The translations under genes were made by a program, and so were the position numbers. DNA of 6,866 nucleotides from Oscillospiraceae bacterium (GTDB lineage: Bacteria > Bacillota > Clostridia > Oscillospirales > Ruminococcaceae): positions 1 to 6,866 of the forward strand of contig JAEDMB010000105.1 of the NCBI GenBank assembly GCA_016303235.1, written 5' to 3'. Positions within the stretch are counted from its first letter, which is position 1. The number at the start of each line of letters is the position of its first letter. The notes below the pieces were generated by a model that ran no database searches, was not told where the DNA came from, and saw nothing but the letters and a program-made list of their open reading frames with translations. This document shows, piece after piece, positions 5,431-6,866 of this stretch.

Positions 5431-6028
5431 AGGCTTGCTTATCGTTGTATCTGCTCCGTCAGGTTGCGGAAAGGGTACTATTCTTAAGGAAATTCTCAAA
5501 GATGAAAGATTCTATTATTCTGTTTCAGCTACTACCCGTGACCCAAGAGAGGGCGAAATTGACGGCGTTCATTACAGATTCTATTCAAGAGAAAAGTTTG
5601 AACAGCTTGTTTCCGAAAATATTATGCTCGAACATGCCGAATACTGCAATAACTATTACGGCACAAGAGGCGATATTGTCGAGGAAATGCGAAACAAGGG
5701 CAAAGATGTTATTCTTGAAATAGAAGTTCAGGGTGCTATGAATGTTATGAAAAAATGCCCCGATGCTGTAAGTATTTTTATTCTTCCGCCGTCTGTCAAA
5801 GAACTTGAAAGGCGTCTGCGTAAAAGAGGCACTGAAGAGGAAGAAGTCATTGCTGAAAGACTTTCAAAGGCTCTTGACGAAATCAGTCATGCAAATCAGT
5901 ATAAATACATAATTGTCAACAATGCTCTTGAGGACGCTATTGACGACTTCAGGGCTGTTATAAAGGCTGAAAGGCTTAAAGCTGAGTATGCCGGAGAAAT
6001 TTTAGATGAGGTGGTTAAAAATGCTTAG
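5423..6028 (+). CDS. gmk: Guanylate kinase
   Basis: This 201-residue enzyme phosphorylates GMP to GDP with ATP in the cytoplasm, a required step in making GTP and dGTP and in recycling GMP. The P-loop APSGCGKGT (11-19) is followed by the GMP-binding segment SATTRDPREGEIDGVHYRF (roughly 34-52), then MLEHAEYCNNYYGT, the Walker B-like ILEIEVQGA, and the lid region with RRLRKRG and the EVIAERL helix. The C-terminal YIIVNN and IKAERL blocks complete a full-length bacterial Gmk. Ala at the first P-loop position (Gly in many relatives) also occurs in E. coli Gmk, so it is normal. The gene overlaps the end of remA by 8 nt and the start of rpoZ by 8 nt, suggesting coupled translation. The start could be one codon earlier (5420). 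Confidence 0.96.
   Translation: MNKGLLIVVSAPSGCGKGTILKEILKDERFYYSVSATTRDPREGEIDGVHYRFYSREKFEQLVSENIMLEHAEYCNNYYGTRGDIVEEMRNKGKDVILEIEVQGAMNVMKKCPDAVSIFILPPSVKELERRLRKRGTEEEEVIAERLSKALDEISHANQYKYIIVNNALEDAIDDFRAVIKAERLKAEYAGEILDEVVKNA
6008..6014 (+). promoter_or_regulatory. Ribosome binding site that decides the rpoZ start
   Basis: GAGGTGG at 6008-6014, inside the end of gmk, sits 6 nt before ATG 6021. An earlier in-frame ATG at 6006 overlaps this ribosome site itself and would add five residues (MRWLK) with no family match, so 6021 is the true start. Confidence 0.85.
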
Positions 6029-6221
6029 ACCTTCTGTTAATCAGATTATTTCAAAAAATGAAAGCTGTTACTCACTTGTAATCGCTGTCGCAAAAAGAGC
6101 AAGGGAAATTGCCGATGAACTCTATAAAAGCGGTAAAACTCTTGAGGAAAAACCCGTTAAAACTGCTGTTGAAGAATTTGCAAGCGGAAAATATAAGATT
6201 ATTGAAGCTCCGAAAAGATGA
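6021..6221 (+). CDS. rpoZ: DNA-directed RNA polymerase subunit omega
   Basis: A 66-residue omega subunit, which binds the beta-prime subunit and aids assembly and stability of RNA polymerase. The sequence MLRPSVNQII at the start, YSLVIAVAKRAREI (17-30) and KPVKTAVEEFASGKYKI (44-60) are the conserved omega blocks, and the length matches the 67 residues of the B. subtilis protein. The gmk-rpoZ order is standard in Bacillota. It overlaps gmk by 8 nt, and its TGA shares an ATGA with the following priA start, so three genes in a row appear translationally coupled. Confidence 0.95.
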   Translation: MLRPSVNQIISKNESCYSLVIAVAKRAREIADELYKSGKTLEEKPVKTAVEEFASGKYKIIEAPKR

Positions 6222-6866
6222 ATCTTATTGCAGATACAGCCGTAAGCGGTACATCTTATTCGTTTGATATGCTTTTCAGCTATGCAGTCCCCGAAAGTAT
6301 GAACAGTACTTTAAGTGAGGGGTGCCGTGTAATTGTACCGTTCGGCAGGGGCAATCAGAAAAGAACTGCTGTTGTTATGAAATTAAGGGAGGGCAGTTCC
6401 CAGAAACTGAAATATATCGAAATGCAGGCAGATGAAAAGCCTGTTATTTCTCCCGAACTTATAGAACTTTCATTCTATCTTCATGACAATACTTTCTGCA
6501 CTTATTACGATGCAGTCAGGACAATGCTTCCCTCCGGATATAATATAGTTATATCCGGAAATTCAGCACGTAATGCTGTCGGAAAAGAATCCCTCAGAAT
6601 GGTTAAGTTTTCCGGTGAATATCTTGATAATCCCGAAAAATTCAGCCTTACTCCAAAGCAGAAGGCTGTTGCGGATATGCTTGGAGAATCCGCAGATATG
6701 CCCGAAAAGGAGCTTGCTTATCTCTGCGGTGTTACTGTATCCGTAATAAGGCGAATGACTGAAAAAAATATTCTTGTAAGCTTTGAAAATGAAGTTTACA
6801 GGGAAGTATACAGTTCAGATACTGAAAAAAGAAATATAAATGATGTTGTACTTTCTGCTGAACAGC
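6218..6866 (+). CDS. priA: Primosomal protein N' (replication restart helicase PriA), N-terminal part
   Basis: Reading from ATG 6218 gives 216 complete codons before the window ends. PriA recognises stalled or collapsed replication forks and unwinds DNA to reload the replisome. Visible here is the 3' DNA-binding domain: 'YSFDMLFSYAVPE' (14-26) and the hallmark VPFGRGN (40-46), which recognises the fork's 3' leading-strand end in studied PriA proteins. After it comes a winged-helix region with LTPKQKAVADML (144-155) and 'VSVIRRMTEKNIL'. The final residues VVLSAEQ mark the entry to the helicase core; Walker A, Walker B and the zinc-binding cysteines lie beyond the window. The start is fixed by the ATGA overlap with rpoZ and by the fit to the usual PriA N-terminus. 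No good ribosome site is present, so re-initiation after rpoZ is likely. In B. subtilis coaBC lies between rpoZ and priA; it is absent here. Confidence 0.93.
   Translation, partial: MNLIADTAVSGTSYSFDMLFSYAVPESMNSTLSEGCRVIVPFGRGNQKRTAVVMKLREGSSQKLKYIEMQADEKPVISPELIELSFYLHDNTFCTYYDAVRTMLPSGYNIVISGNSARNAVGKESLRMVKFSGEYLDNPEKFSLTPKQKAVADMLGESADMPEKELAYLCGVTVSVIRRMTEKNILVSFENEVYREVYSSDTEKRNINDVVLSAEQ

Noticed and set aside
5445..5723. 92-codon plus-strand frame inside gmk
   Set aside because: Out-of-frame shadow of gmk, whose P-loop and GMP-binding blocks are intact in the other frame.
1..6866. CRISPR array, tRNA, rRNA, insertion sequence, or attachment site
   Set aside because: I saw no regularly spaced repeats, no cloverleaf or rRNA segment, no transposase fragments and no flanking inverted repeats with target duplications.

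Overview
The window looks like chromosome of a cellulosome-producing Ruminococcus (Oscillospiraceae, Bacillota), close to the R. flavefaciens / R. champanellensis group. The basis is an AT-rich genome, a secreted family-48 glycoside hydrolase whose C-terminal dockerin has a Ruminococcus-like form, and a Bacillota-type yicC-remA-gmk-rpoZ-priA cluster. The species call is an inference from protein resemblance; no 16S or other marker lies in the window.

Layout. (1) Positions 1-1120, minus strand: the start of an ABC-2 type exporter operon. An ATPase of the GldA-like class (92-1120) is followed 2 nt later by the first 29 codons of its membrane permease (89 to the window edge). (2) Positions 1121-1674: a 554-nt divergent intergenic region. 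It holds an extended -10 promoter for the exporter, and a very strong promoter (exact TTGACA-N17-TATAAT with an UP-like element) for the cellulase, followed by a leader of about 145 nt. Several short repeats in it are unexplained. (3) Positions 1675-4134, plus strand: one large gene for a secreted, dockerin-bearing GH48 exocellulase, closed by a near-ideal UUCG hairpin terminator (4156-4184), so it is probably a single-gene transcript. (4) Positions 4195-6866, plus strand: a compact housekeeping operon with its own extended -10 promoter: yicC (RNase family), remA (DNA-binding regulator), gmk (guanylate kinase), rpoZ (RNA polymerase omega) and the start of priA (replication restart helicase). 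From remA onward the genes overlap by 4-8 nt, which suggests translational coupling.

How the parts relate. The cellulase is the ecological specialist: exported by a Sec signal peptide and docked through its dockerin onto a scaffoldin, it should cut cellulose chains from the reducing end and release mainly cellobiose. The exporter and the housekeeping operon show no direct functional link to it. The three units have separate promoters and, at 4156-4184, a clear boundary.

No clearly new biological system is visible. The points most worth following are the unusually strong promoter and long leader of the cellulase, the repeated TATGTGAAA motif around it, the 13-residue second calcium loop of the dockerin, and the absence of coaBC between rpoZ and priA.
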